From Minisyncoccota bacterium (lineage in GTDB: Bacteria > Patescibacteriota > Minisyncoccia > Minisyncoccales > RBG-13-42-11), in assembly GCA_028687495.1 (NCBI GenBank), contig JAQUAA010000025.1:1-9098 (forward strand): 9,098 nucleotides of DNA, in the 5' to 3' direction. The first letter of the stretch is position 1. Each line of letters starts with the position of its first letter. A program made the position numbers and the translations under genes. The notes under the pieces are model-generated. The model was not told the origin of the DNA and made no database searches. It saw only the letters and a program-made list of their open reading frames with translations. Below, piece after piece: positions 1-6,161 of the stretch.

Positions 1-65
1 AAGGAATACGGCTGAAAGAATATTTAAAAATCTGCGTATTAATATATTAGGATAGTTATAACCCA

Positions 66-668
66 ATGCCTGAAAATGAAACATTTTTAGACAAAAAGGA
101 CGAGGAATTGGTCAAGCTGATACTTAAAGATAAAGAAGATTATCGGTATTTGATACAGAGATACGAAGATAAATTGATGAGGTACATAATCAGGCTGTGC
201 GGGGCTAAGAGGGAAGATGCGGAAGACATTCTCCAAAACGTCTTCCTCAAGGTTTATCAGAATCTGAACGATTTCGACACGAGCCTCAAGTTTTCATCTT
301 GGATTTACCGCATCGCTCACAATGAAACGGTGAGCTTTTTAAGGAAACTGAATTCAAGGCCGAAAACGATTAATTCCGAAACAGCTTCCTTTATCCTCAA
401 CGCTGTCAGAGCGGATTTGAATATGGAGCAGGAAATAGACAAGAAAAACCTTGCGGAAAAGATCAACGAAACCGTCAACGGTCTCGAGGGTAAATATCGG
501 GACGTGCTTGTCTTGAAATATCTGGAGGACAAGGATTACCGGGAGATTTCCGACATTCTCAAGAAACCGCCGGGAACCGTCGCCACCTTGCTGAGGAAAG
601 CCAAAGAACAACTTAAAAAAGAAATATTAAAACATGGATATTTCTCAAAAGACATTAAAAACAATTGA
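66..668 (+). CDS. ECF-type sigma-70 family RNA polymerase sigma factor
   Basis: A 200-residue protein with the two-domain layout of extracytoplasmic-function sigma factors, which direct core RNA polymerase to a small promoter set. Region 2 spans about residues 28-94: the DAEDILQNVFLKVY helix (51-64) and the FSSWIYRIAHN segment (76-86) are the parts that bind core and melt the -10. Region 4 spans about 139-190, with a helix-turn-helix (YREISDILKKPPGTVATLL, 158-176) that reads the -35. The 40-residue linker has no region 3, and the size is usual for ECF factors. The ATG at 66 has no good Shine-Dalgarno; an AGGA at 49-52 is too far away. The gene ends in TGA and overlaps the following membrane-protein gene by 35 bases, suggesting translational coupling and a functional pair. 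The target regulon cannot be told from sequence. Family assignment is firm; the ECF subgroup is not assigned. Confidence 0.95.
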   Translation: MPENETFLDKKDEELVKLILKDKEDYRYLIQRYEDKLMRYIIRLCGAKREDAEDILQNVFLKVYQNLNDFDTSLKFSSWIYRIAHNETVSFLRKLNSRPKTINSETASFILNAVRADLNMEQEIDKKNLAEKINETVNGLEGKYRDVLVLKYLEDKDYREISDILKKPPGTVATLLRKAKEQLKKEILKHGYFSKDIKNN

Positions 669-1341
669 AGAAAAGAAAATTACGCCCGAGCCGAGATGGC
701 ATTTCCTGCTGAAGGACTATTCTTTGTGGTTTTTCTTCGTTTTCTCGGTCATTCTGGGGGCGATGGCCGTAAGCGCGGTGCTCTTCATGCTTACCGACAG
801 CGACTGGGACGTTTACGAATATCTGGACAGGACCTTGTTCGAACACGTTTTTGTTTCCATGCCTTATCTCTGGATTTCCATTCTCTTGTTCCTGCTGTTC
901 ATTGCCTATTACAACTTTGAACATACCCGCAGGGGATACAAATACGAAATTTACAAGATAATATGGGGTAGCGTTTTGATAAGTATAGTTTTGGGAATTC
1001 TTCTCTTTTTCGGTGGTTTGGGGGAAACGATACATGGAATATTTTCAAGACAGGTGCCGTTCTACAATAATATTGTTTACGACAAGAACGACGTCTGGGA
1101 CAATCCCCAGAAAGGATTATTGAGCGGGGAGATAATGAGCATAGAAAATGAAAATGAATTTTTACTCCGCGATTTCAGAGGAAACGTCTGGCAAATCAGA
1201 AAGGAGGAAAGCTTGCAATGCCTGGATCGTTGTTTTGACGAATCCCTCGTCCAGACGGGAATGCAAATAAAATTGATCGGTCAGATAGGAACCGACAGCG
1301 TATTTTTCGTCAAAGCAATCAGGCCCTGGTACAAGAGATAA
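634..1341 (+). CDS. Three-TM membrane protein paired with the sigma factor; possible anti-sigma/regulator
   Basis: A 235-residue protein I do not recognise as a named family. A 30-residue cytosolic-looking N terminus precedes three hydrophobic segments at about residues 32-52, 77-93 and 108-128. A soluble domain of about 100 residues follows. It is rich in short beta-like stretches (GLLSGEIMSIENENEFLLRDF, then VWQI, then MQIKLIGQIGTDSVFFVKAI), reminiscent of a small barrel or OB-like fold, and holds a CLDRC cysteine pair. The start codon lies inside the end of the sigma-factor gene, and no later in-frame Met would keep the first TM segment, so the overlap looks real. Membrane proteins encoded directly after an ECF sigma gene are often anti-sigma factors, but I see no zinc-binding (ZAS) or RskA/RseA-type signature. 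The regulator role is therefore inference from position only. The alternative is simply a co-transcribed envelope protein. Confidence 0.8.
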   Translation: MDISQKTLKTIEEKKITPEPRWHFLLKDYSLWFFFVFSVILGAMAVSAVLFMLTDSDWDVYEYLDRTLFEHVFVSMPYLWISILLFLLFIAYYNFEHTRRGYKYEIYKIIWGSVLISIVLGILLFFGGLGETIHGIFSRQVPFYNNIVYDKNDVWDNPQKGLLSGEIMSIENENEFLLRDFRGNVWQIRKEESLQCLDRCFDESLVQTGMQIKLIGQIGTDSVFFVKAIRPWYKR

Positions 1342-1358
1342 CGAATGAAAGAAAACCA

Positions 1359-1391
1359 TTCGACCTGCGTAGTAATAAGTGAAAGGTCGAA
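1359..1391 (+). other. Hairpin downstream of the sigma operon
   Basis: Perfect 8-base inverted repeat: TTCGACCT at 1359-1366 pairs with AGGTCGAA at 1384-1391. Two more C-G pairs follow after one mismatch. The loop is 17 bases. It starts 17 bases after the stop of the membrane-protein gene. No T-run follows on the plus strand (the sequence after it is A-rich), so it is not a standard intrinsic terminator in that direction. It may be a 3' stabilising stem or part of the structured region that follows. Confidence 0.5.
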
Positions 1392-1574
1392 GGGATAAAA
1401 AATAAAACAATAAAACATATGCTGCTGAGGAGAGAGAGAAGCCCTACCTAGGGCGAAAAGCGAGGGTCGTTATCTTCCTAAAAATTGTGCCGCAAGTTAA
1501 ATCATAACCGGCCAAGCGGTTTCTGCCGCAGAAGGGAAAAGATAAAAGTAAATCCCTCGTTAGCATCTTAAAAT

Positions 1575-1607
1575 CGAAACTAACCCGTAGTTCGCGGGTC
1601 AGTTTCG
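1575..1607 (+). other. Strong 13-position stem-loop
   Basis: CGAAACTAACCCG (1575-1587) is complementary to CGGGTCAGTTTCG (1595-1607) at 12 of 13 positions, with a single A-C mismatch at 1582/1600 and a 7-base loop TAGTTCG. It is the most stable-looking hairpin of the gap. The following bases (TGTAATCAG) are not a T-run, so it is not a terminator by itself. The real terminator stem starts about 8 bases later, which is consistent with a structural domain of an RNA ending at 1637. Confidence 0.6.
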
Positions 1608-1614
1608 TGTAATC

Positions 1615-1637
1615 AGTCGCCAATAGGGCGATTTTTT
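1615..1637 (+). terminator. Rho-independent terminator
   Basis: Stem TCGCC (1617-1621) / GGCGA (1627-1631) with loop AATAG. It can be extended by G-U and A-T pairs to seven. The T6 run at 1632-1637 follows directly. It ends 42 bases before the nitroreductase start, so it can either end an upstream RNA (sigma operon read-through or the candidate ncRNA) or act as an attenuator of the downstream gene. The stem is short but the GC core plus T-run is the classical pattern. Confidence 0.6.
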
Positions 1638-1679
1638 GGTAGGATAAAGTAGGCGATGAGATAAATAAAAACTTGGTAT

Positions 1680-2180
1680 ATGGTAATGAAAGAAATATCA
1701 AACCGGAGATCGGTGAGGGAATACAGGGACAAAGCAGTGGCTGAAAAAGACATCGTTGAAATCATAAAGGCGGGGCAGTTCGCTCCGACCGCGCGCCACA
1801 ATCAGGCGGTTGAATTCGTGGTGGTTAAAAACCAAAAAATAAAAGATAAAATTTTTGAAATCGTCGGTCAGGAATTCGTGAAAGAGGCTCCCGTCCTGAT
1901 AGTTCCCGTCACCGACAAAACCAAGACAAATTGTTCGGTTCAGGATTTATCGGTCGCTTCCGAAAACATGTTCCTGCAGGCAACAGCTCTGGGACTGGGA
2001 ACAGTCTGGAAGGCATTGAAAACCGAGTTTGCCGAACTAGAAGAAATAAAAAAACTGCTTGGAATTCCTGAACAATTTACGGCTATTAATATCATTCCCT
2101 TGGGTTATCCCGAGGAAAAACCCGTGCCCCACAAGGTTATAGATTTTGACGCCGGGAAAATACATAAAGAAAAGTGGTAA
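1680..2180 (+). CDS. Nitroreductase family protein (FMN-dependent)
   Basis: A 166-residue member of the nitroreductase/FMN-reductase fold family, which uses FMN and NAD(P)H to reduce nitro groups, quinones or other electrophiles, usually as a cytosolic homodimer. The N terminus carries the FMN-phosphate-binding NRRSVREY motif (about residues 8-15). QFAPTARHNQAVEFVVV (about 33-49) is the usual second FMN-contact segment. LSVASENMFLQATALGLGTVW (about 91-111) is the conserved helix-GLGTVW motif, and IIPLGYPEEKP (about 145-155) is the characteristic C-terminal strand and turn. Length fits the short single-domain subgroup. ATG 1680 gives MVMKEIS; the in-frame ATG at 1686 gives MKEISNRRS, which looks equally or more typical. 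The natural substrate cannot be inferred. It follows a terminator and starts the long plus-strand run. Confidence 0.92.
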   Translation: MVMKEISNRRSVREYRDKAVAEKDIVEIIKAGQFAPTARHNQAVEFVVVKNQKIKDKIFEIVGQEFVKEAPVLIVPVTDKTKTNCSVQDLSVASENMFLQATALGLGTVWKALKTEFAELEEIKKLLGIPEQFTAINIIPLGYPEEKPVPHKVIDFDAGKIHKEKW

Positions 2181-2197
2181 AATTAAGTAACGGTCGA

Positions 2198-2208
2198 TGT
2201 GATATCAT
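2198..2208 (+). promoter_or_regulatory. Probable extended -10 promoter element
   Basis: TGTGATATCAT contains TGA followed by TATCAT (2203-2208), an extended -10 of the TGN form. A second TATAAT lies at 2215-2220. Both fall in the 44-base gap before the 62-residue membrane protein (ATG 2225). Neither has a clear -35. The TGTGATAT core recurs before the gene at 6162. Confidence 0.4.
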
Positions 2209-2224
2209 AAATAATATAATAAAC

Positions 2225-2413
2225 ATGAATCAGAAAACTTTTTGTTTAATCGCCGGACTGATCTTTTCCTTCGTGGCGGTCCTGCATTTGGGAATGTTTA
2301 TTTTGGGCCAGAGTGTCATCGTCTTCGGCCAGCAGACGCCCGTCTGGTCCAACGTGGTAATTGCTCTGTTTGCAGCCTATTTCGGTTATCAGGGGTTAAA
2401 ATTGAGAAAATAG
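2225..2413 (+). CDS. Small two-TM membrane protein
   Basis: A 62-residue protein with two hydrophobic helices at about residues 5-27 and 40-57, a short polar hairpin between them (GQSVIVFGQQTPVWSN) and a basic tail (LKLRK). It resembles the very common small two-TM hypothetical proteins of CPR genomes; no function is known. I chose ATG 2225. An upstream in-frame GTG at 2174 would add 17 polar residues, overlap the nitroreductase stop and read through the likely promoter. There is no Shine-Dalgarno. The stop lies three bases before the FKBP start, so it is probably co-transcribed with that gene and may sit in the same envelope module. Confidence 0.75.
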   Translation: MNQKTFCLIAGLIFSFVAVLHLGMFILGQSVIVFGQQTPVWSNVVIALFAAYFGYQGLKLRK

Positions 2414-2416
2414 GCG

Positions 2417-2860
2417 ATGAATATGAATAATAAAATATTAGCAGTTGTTTTAATTTTAATCGTCGCAGGATTAATTTATTATTTCGGTTTTCATCAAAAG
2501 AAAACGACTGAAGAAACAAATACAAATATGGGCAATGATCAATTGAAAATAGAAATTCTGAAAGAGGGGACGGGGGAGCAGGCCAAAAACGGCGACACGG
2601 TAGTCGTGCACTATACGGGAACCCTGGAAGACGGAACGAAATTCGATTCAAGCCTGGACAGAGGACAGCCTTTTTCCTTCGTTTTAGGCGCGGGACGAGT
2701 CATTCCGGGCTGGGATCAGGGAGTTCTGGGAATGAAGGTGGGCGAAAAAAGAAGACTGACCATTGCTCCGGAACTGGCTTACGGTTCCTCGGGTGCCGGC
2801 AACATCATCCCGCCCAATGCCACCTTGATCTTTGAAGTCGAGCTTTTGGAAATCCAGTAG
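2417..2860 (+). CDS. Membrane-anchored FKBP-type peptidyl-prolyl isomerase
   Basis: A 147-residue protein. An N-terminal hydrophobic anchor (about residues 7-23) and a polar linker rich in T/N/E (27-41) are followed by one complete FKBP domain (about 42-147). All active-site residues of human FKBP12 appear at a constant offset of +40: Y66, F76, D77, R82, F86, V95, I96, W99, Y122, I130, I131 and F139. Only H87 is replaced (A127). The enzyme should therefore be a competent prolyl cis-trans isomerase, and the anchor implies it acts outside the membrane on secreted or surface proteins. There is no insert-in-flap (IF) domain as in SlyD. Start ATG 2417 lies three bases after the previous stop; ATG 2423 is an alternative. 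It is followed after 10 bases by the Gmad2/GerMN envelope protein, a possible folding client or partner (inference). Confidence 0.95.
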   Translation: MNMNNKILAVVLILIVAGLIYYFGFHQKKTTEETNTNMGNDQLKIEILKEGTGEQAKNGDTVVVHYTGTLEDGTKFDSSLDRGQPFSFVLGAGRVIPGWDQGVLGMKVGEKRRLTIAPELAYGSSGAGNIIPPNATLIFEVELLEIQ

Positions 2861-2870
2861 CATAACAATC

Positions 2871-3731
2871 ATGAAATTAAAAGGTTTTATTTCCTTATTA
2901 ATCGGCGTTATCCTGATAACGGCAGGTATCTGTATTTTAGTCAAAAAACCGCCTTGTCTTTTCGCGCCTAAAGGAGAAATTGAAGACCTTGGAAATGCTT
3001 CGGAAAAAAGCGATCTCATCCGCGTTGATGCGCCCCAGCCCAACGAAACGATCGAAAGTCCGTTAACCATAAAAGGGGAAGCCAGGGGATACTGGTTTTT
3101 TGAGGCCAGCTTTCCGGTGAAATTATTGGACGGAAAAGAAGAGGTCATTGCCACTGCCGTAGCTCAGGCAAAATCTGACTGGATGACCGAGGATTTTGTG
3201 CCTTTTGAGGCTAATTTGGAGTTTCAGAACCCTATGACGGAAAAAGGAACCCTGATCCTTGAAAAAGACAATCCTTCCGGTCTGCCGGAGAACAGCGACG
3301 AGTTAAGGATTCCCGTGATTTTTCAAACCGCGACCAGAACCGTGAAATTGTATTATTACAATCCGGAGCTTGATAAAGATGAAACTGGAAATATTTCCTG
3401 CAGCAGAGCAGGGCTTGTTGCCGTAGAGAGAACCGTTTCCGTCACCAAGACGCCGATTCAGGACACCATTCGGCTTTTGCTTCAAGGCGAACTTACAGAC
3501 AAAGAAAAAGCGAACGGCATTGCCACGGAATATCCTTTGGAAGGCGTTTCCTTAAAGGGAGCTTCCTTGAATGAAGGAGTTCTGACTCTTCAATTTGACG
3601 ATCCCAACAATAAAACCGGCGGTGGATCTTGTAGGGTGGGCATATTGTGGTTTCAGATAGAAGCCACGGCAAAGCAATTCCCCGAAGTTCAAGAAGTGAA
3701 GTTTATACCGGAAGAACTCTTCCAGCCGTAA
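2871..3731 (+). CDS. Gmad2 + GerMN domain envelope protein
   Basis: A 286-residue protein. An N-terminal signal anchor (about residues 5-24) is followed by an immunoglobulin-like Gmad2 domain (about 50-150, starting IRVDAPQPNETIESPLTIKG). A GerMN domain follows (about 155-280), with the TVKLYYYNP opening, the conserved TPIQDTIRLLLQGELT core and a final QFPEVQEVKFIPE segment. GerM/GerMN and Gmad2 domains are named after spore germination proteins but occur widely in non-sporulating bacteria as extracytoplasmic domains of uncertain ligand. I start at ATG 2871. The upstream in-frame TTG (2832) lies inside the FKBP gene and would place a polar extension before the anchor. The CxxxG-type lipobox is absent (ITAGIC does not fit), so an uncleaved anchor or type I signal is likelier than a lipoprotein. 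Function is not known. Confidence 0.9.
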   Translation: MKLKGFISLLIGVILITAGICILVKKPPCLFAPKGEIEDLGNASEKSDLIRVDAPQPNETIESPLTIKGEARGYWFFEASFPVKLLDGKEEVIATAVAQAKSDWMTEDFVPFEANLEFQNPMTEKGTLILEKDNPSGLPENSDELRIPVIFQTATRTVKLYYYNPELDKDETGNISCSRAGLVAVERTVSVTKTPIQDTIRLLLQGELTDKEKANGIATEYPLEGVSLKGASLNEGVLTLQFDDPNNKTGGGSCRVGILWFQIEATAKQFPEVQEVKFIPEELFQP

Positions 3732-3764
3732 AGGTCGGATAATAACAAACATTTAAAAAATATC

Positions 3765-4163
3765 ATGAAAGGTTACGTAACAAACATAGAAAAAAATACC
3801 TTGGAAAACGATAATTTTCGCAAGGTTCTCTACAGTGCGAAACACAGTCAGTTGGTTCTGATGAGTCTTCTGCCGGGAGAAGAAATAGGCATGGAAGTCC
3901 ATCCTGACAACGACCAATTTTTCCGTTTTGAAAAAGGACAGGGCAAATGCATCATTGACGGCAACGAATACGAGCTGAAAGACGGTACGGCAGTCGTCGT
4001 TCCGGCAGGCAGCCAACACAACATCATCAACGTTTCCGCCACCGAAGAGCTCAAACTTTACACCATTTATTCCCCGGCGCATCATAAAGACGGCATCATA
4101 CGCAAGACAAAGGAAATAGCCGAGGCCAACGAGGCGGAATTCGACGGAAAAACCACTGAGTAA
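3765..4163 (+). CDS. Cupin domain protein
   Basis: A 132-residue single-domain beta-barrel cupin. Motif 1 is GEEIGMEVHPDNDQFFRFEKGQG (split at residues 38-60), with His46 and the Gln51 that replaces the usual metal-binding Glu. Motif 2 is AVVVPAGSQHNIIN (76-89), with His85. This EVHPxxDQFxRxExG variant characterises a COG0662-like subfamily of mannose-6-phosphate-isomerase-like cupins; the second His of the classical HxH motif is missing. Metal binding is therefore uncertain. The C-terminal tail HHKDGIIRKTKEIAEANEAEFDGKT is polar and helical. Substrate and role are unknown: options are a small-molecule sensor, isomerase or dioxygenase-like enzyme. The start is the first ATG; no Shine-Dalgarno is seen. 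It ends three bases before the nuclease-like gene. Confidence 0.88.
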   Translation: MKGYVTNIEKNTLENDNFRKVLYSAKHSQLVLMSLLPGEEIGMEVHPDNDQFFRFEKGQGKCIIDGNEYELKDGTAVVVPAGSQHNIINVSATEELKLYTIYSPAHHKDGIIRKTKEIAEANEAEFDGKTTE

Positions 4164-4166
4164 AAA

Positions 4167-4850
4167 ATGAACAGCAGACCGATAAAATTATCCCCCAACT
4201 CTTTGAATCTGTATTACGAATGCCCGCTTTGTTTTTGGCTGGAAAAAAGGATGGGAATCAGAAGACCCCAGCCTTATCCTTACGCCTTGAACGCGGCAGT
4301 GGACGTGCTTTTGAAGGAGGAATTCGACAAATACAGGAAAAAGAAGGAGCTTCATCCCTTGTTAGTGGCGCATAACGTTCCGGCAAAACTCTTTCCGAAC
4401 CAGAAACTGCTGGACGAGTGGAGAAACAATTACAAGGGCATCCGTTATTACGACCCGACCCTGGACGCCACGCTTTTCGGAGCGGTGGATGATGTTCTGG
4501 AGTTTACTGACGGCTCTTTGGCTCCGCTCGATTACAAATCAACGGGCAGCAGGGTGCCGACGGTTTACGACCGTTTCCAGCTGCAAATGGATATTTATAC
4601 TTTTCTTTTGGAGAAACAGGGATATAAAACCATGAGAAAAGGCTGTTTAGCTTTCTACATCGTTGACAAAGAAAACGGCTTCAACGACAAGCTGCCCTTC
4701 CGGAAGGAAATTCACATGATCGATACCGATCCTTCTTACGTTCAAGGTCTTTTCGAAGAAGCGGTCAATTTATTGAGAAAGGAAGCGCCGGCTACCCACA
4801 GTCCAGACTGCCAATACGGCCGCTGGTTGGGAGAACTGTCCGAGCTTTAA
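4167..4850 (+). CDS. PD-(D/E)XK nuclease superfamily protein (RecB/Cas4-like)
   Basis: A 227-residue stand-alone protein with the hallmarks of the RecB-type PD-(D/E)XK nuclease fold. The N terminus SPNSLNLYYECPLCFWLEKRMG resembles the SxLxxYxxCPxxFWxxxxxG helix of AddB/Cas4-like nucleases. FGAVDDVLEF (104-113) supplies the active-site Asp (D108 or D109). PLDYKS (120-125) supplies D122 and K124 of (D/E)XK. QLQMDIYTFLLE (138-149) matches the QxxxY motif IV. Cysteines C19, C22 and C215 (SPDCQYGRW) suggest a remnant 4Fe-4S site; the usual final CxxC-like pair appears as CQYG, with one Cys missing. Likely a DNA nuclease in repair or processing, but there is no helicase, Cas or recombination gene beside it. 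The gene ends directly against the ATG of the next gene (TAA-ATG), so co-translation is likely. Confidence 0.88.
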   Translation: MNSRPIKLSPNSLNLYYECPLCFWLEKRMGIRRPQPYPYALNAAVDVLLKEEFDKYRKKKELHPLLVAHNVPAKLFPNQKLLDEWRNNYKGIRYYDPTLDATLFGAVDDVLEFTDGSLAPLDYKSTGSRVPTVYDRFQLQMDIYTFLLEKQGYKTMRKGCLAFYIVDKENGFNDKLPFRKEIHMIDTDPSYVQGLFEEAVNLLRKEAPATHSPDCQYGRWLGELSEL

Positions 4851-5501
4851 ATGACAAGAAAGATTAAGATCACAATTTTATTGATAATTCTAGCGTCTTT
4901 CGGCGTCGCTTTTTATTTTTACCCTAAAATGCCGGATACCATGGCTTCCCACTGGAACGCCAAGGGTCAAGTTGACGGTTACATGTCAAAGTACTGGGGA
5001 TTGTTTCTGATGCCCTTTATTTCTCTTTTAATGGCGTTATTGCTCGTTCTAATTCCCAAAATCGATCCTCTCAAGGAAAACATCGTAAAATTCAGAAAAT
5101 ATTTTGACACCTTCGTCGTTCTTATTTTATTGTTCTTGCTTTACATATATTCTTTGACGATCGTCTGGAATCTGGGAAAGACTTTTAATATGACCTATGC
5201 GATGCTGCCGGCTTTCGCCGTTCTTTTCTATTATGCCGGCGTTCTGGTGGAAAAAGCCAAAAGAAACTGGTTTGTGGGCATCAGAACTCCCTGGACACTG
5301 ACTAACGAGGAAGTCTGGGACAAAACTCACAGAATGGGCGGCAAATTGTTCAAAATCAGCGCCGTAATCAGTCTTTTCGGGCTCCTGTCCTATGAATATG
5401 CTTTTTGGTTCGTTTTGGTGCCGATAATATTGATGACGGTTTACCTTTTTATTTACTCTTATTTTGAATTTCAGAAGATAAAACGAAATGGAAAAAGTTA
5501 A
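4851..5501 (+). CDS. SdpI/DUF1648 family membrane protein
   Basis: A 216-residue integral membrane protein with about six TM segments (roughly 5-23, 50-68, 87-108, 115-133, 167-183 and 185-205). The DUF1648 part is recognisable from YPKMPDTMASHWNAKGQVDGY (24-44), with the HWN...G..DG signature in the first extracytoplasmic loop. The later FVGIRTPWTLTNEEVWDKTH segment (about 141-160) is the SdpI-family signature. In Bacillus subtilis, SdpI is the immunity protein and signal transducer for the SdpC killing factor. Homologues are widespread without SdpC, and their role is mostly unknown. No SdpC, SdpA/B or ArsR-type SdpR gene is visible here. It starts immediately after the nuclease-like stop and overlaps the DUF429 gene by 14 bases, so it is part of the operon. 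Confidence 0.93.
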   Translation: MTRKIKITILLIILASFGVAFYFYPKMPDTMASHWNAKGQVDGYMSKYWGLFLMPFISLLMALLLVLIPKIDPLKENIVKFRKYFDTFVVLILLFLLYIYSLTIVWNLGKTFNMTYAMLPAFAVLFYYAGVLVEKAKRNWFVGIRTPWTLTNEEVWDKTHRMGGKLFKISAVISLFGLLSYEYAFWFVLVPIILMTVYLFIYSYFEFQKIKRNGKS

Positions 5502-6138
5502 AAGAAAGCTTTTTGTCGGGATAGATCTGGGCTGGAAGGAAAAGAAAACGACGGGCCTGTGCGTTTTGGAAAACGAAACGCCTGTTTTGTTGAAAGAAGT
5601 TTTCGGGAAAGACGTCGTTAAAACGATCAACCCCTATTTAAAGGATACGAAAGTCATTGCCGTTGATGCTCCCTTGACTCGGGGAAAGGGTAAGGGCAAG
5701 ATGCGGCTTTTTGAAAAGTTTTTATCAACCGGTGTTTTTCGCAGGGAAAAAGCCAATCCCGTGCCGCCGATTCTCATGCCGGAATTATCCAATATCGCAG
5801 AAGAAGTGGCTGAAGAGCTGAAGGAAAGGGGATTCGCCCTGAATATAAACTTAATAGAAATTTCCACTCATCTTATCAGGAAACTCTGCCAGGGGAATTC
5901 TGTTTTTAAAAATTCTCTCGCTAAAAACGAAAATCAGGAATCTGCTTTTATCTGCGCCGAAGTGGCCGTTCTCCATTCTGAATTCCAAACCCGCTGGCTG
6001 GGATACAAGGACGGCTTTTTGTTTCTGCCCGAAATGTCTTTCTGGCAAAATGACTGGAAAGATAAATTCTACCGGGCCTGGAAAGAGAAACCCTCCTTGA
6101 ACTATCGTTATCTTGTTACCAATATCTTCCATTACTAA
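5488..6138 (+). CDS. DUF429 family protein (predicted RNase H-like fold)
   Basis: A 216-residue protein of the DUF429 family, predicted from earlier family analyses to adopt an RNase H/actin-like fold. The first strand KLFVGIDLGWKEK (residues 7-19) brings acidic residue D13, and VIAVDAPLTRG (56-66) brings D60. These are the two best conserved positions; PE, DGFLFLPE (near 178) and the E/D-rich helix around 145-155 provide further candidate acidic residues. Between them lies a helical insert containing ELSNIAEEVAEELKERGF. Enzymatic activity has not been established for most of this family; a nuclease role is a prediction. The ATG lies 14 bases inside the SdpI-like gene, and the gene ends 23 bases before the next start, where a new promoter appears, so it probably closes the operon. 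Confidence 0.85.
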   Translation: MEKVKRKLFVGIDLGWKEKKTTGLCVLENETPVLLKEVFGKDVVKTINPYLKDTKVIAVDAPLTRGKGKGKMRLFEKFLSTGVFRREKANPVPPILMPELSNIAEEVAEELKERGFALNINLIEISTHLIRKLCQGNSVFKNSLAKNENQESAFICAEVAVLHSEFQTRWLGYKDGFLFLPEMSFWQNDWKDKFYRAWKEKPSLNYRYLVTNIFHY

Positions 6139-6146
6139 ATTTGCTG

Positions 6147-6155
6147 TGATATAAT
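6147..6155 (+). promoter_or_regulatory. Extended -10 promoter, probably leaderless transcript
   Basis: TGATATAAT is a perfect TGN-TATAAT extended -10 (hexamer 6150-6155). It lies in the 23-base gap before the 7-TM gene, whose ATG starts seven bases after the hexamer ends. This is exactly where transcription would begin, so the mRNA would be leaderless. No good -35 is seen, as expected for extended -10 promoters, and no Shine-Dalgarno precedes the start. Confidence 0.6.
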
Positions 6156-6161
6156 AATAAA

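Larger units (their letters stand above)
1441..1637 (+). ncRNA. Candidate structured RNA or leader, unidentified
   Basis: This is the core of the 338-base gene-free gap 1342-1679. Successive helices can be drawn by eye. GCCCT/AGGGC forms a tight hairpin at 1441-1454. AGCGAGGG (1459-1466) pairs at long range with CCCTCGTT (1554-1561, one G-U). TTATCTT (1470-1476) pairs with AAGATAA (1539-1545). Inside these lie small hairpins at 1507-1520 (ACCG/CGGT) and 1521-1533 (TTCTG/CAGAA). A 13-position stem follows at 1575-1607, then a terminator at 1615-1637. No ORF of meaning fills it. I compared it by eye with RNase P RNA, tmRNA, SRP RNA, 6S RNA and common riboswitch cores and found no convincing match. 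It could be a free small RNA or the 5' leader/attenuator of the nitroreductase gene. The 5' end is not defined by a recognisable promoter. Confidence 0.4.

Noticed and set aside
3..40. ECF-type autoregulatory promoter (GGAAT at 3-7) upstream of the sigma factor.
   Set aside because: No matching -10 at 16-17 bases; the next candidate is over 20 bases away.
1419..1451. Short ORF from ATG 1419 (MLLRRERSPT then stop) in the structured region.
   Set aside because: Ten residues, no ribosome binding site, overlaps predicted stems; no support as a gene.
1441..1465. Similarity of GAAGCCCTACCTAGGGCGAA to a pseudoknot region of E. coli tmRNA.
   Set aside because: No tRNA-like acceptor ends, no T-arm GGTTCNANTCC, no tag reading frame and no 3' CCA in the right place; the match is explained by a simple GCCCT/AGGGC hairpin.
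1651..1664. AGGCG-ATG-AGA-TAA minimal upstream ORF before the nitroreductase, and the shared 10-mer TAGGCGATGA at 1650 and 2411.
   Set aside because: A 10-base repeat is weak evidence and a two-codon ORF cannot be distinguished from chance.
2174..2224. N-terminal extension of the small two-TM protein from GTG 2174.
   Set aside because: It overlaps the nitroreductase stop and the probable promoter, and adds polar residues before the first helix.
2832..2870. TTG start of the GerMN protein within the FKBP gene.
   Set aside because: ATG 2871 directly precedes the hydrophobic anchor and gives normal 10-base spacing.
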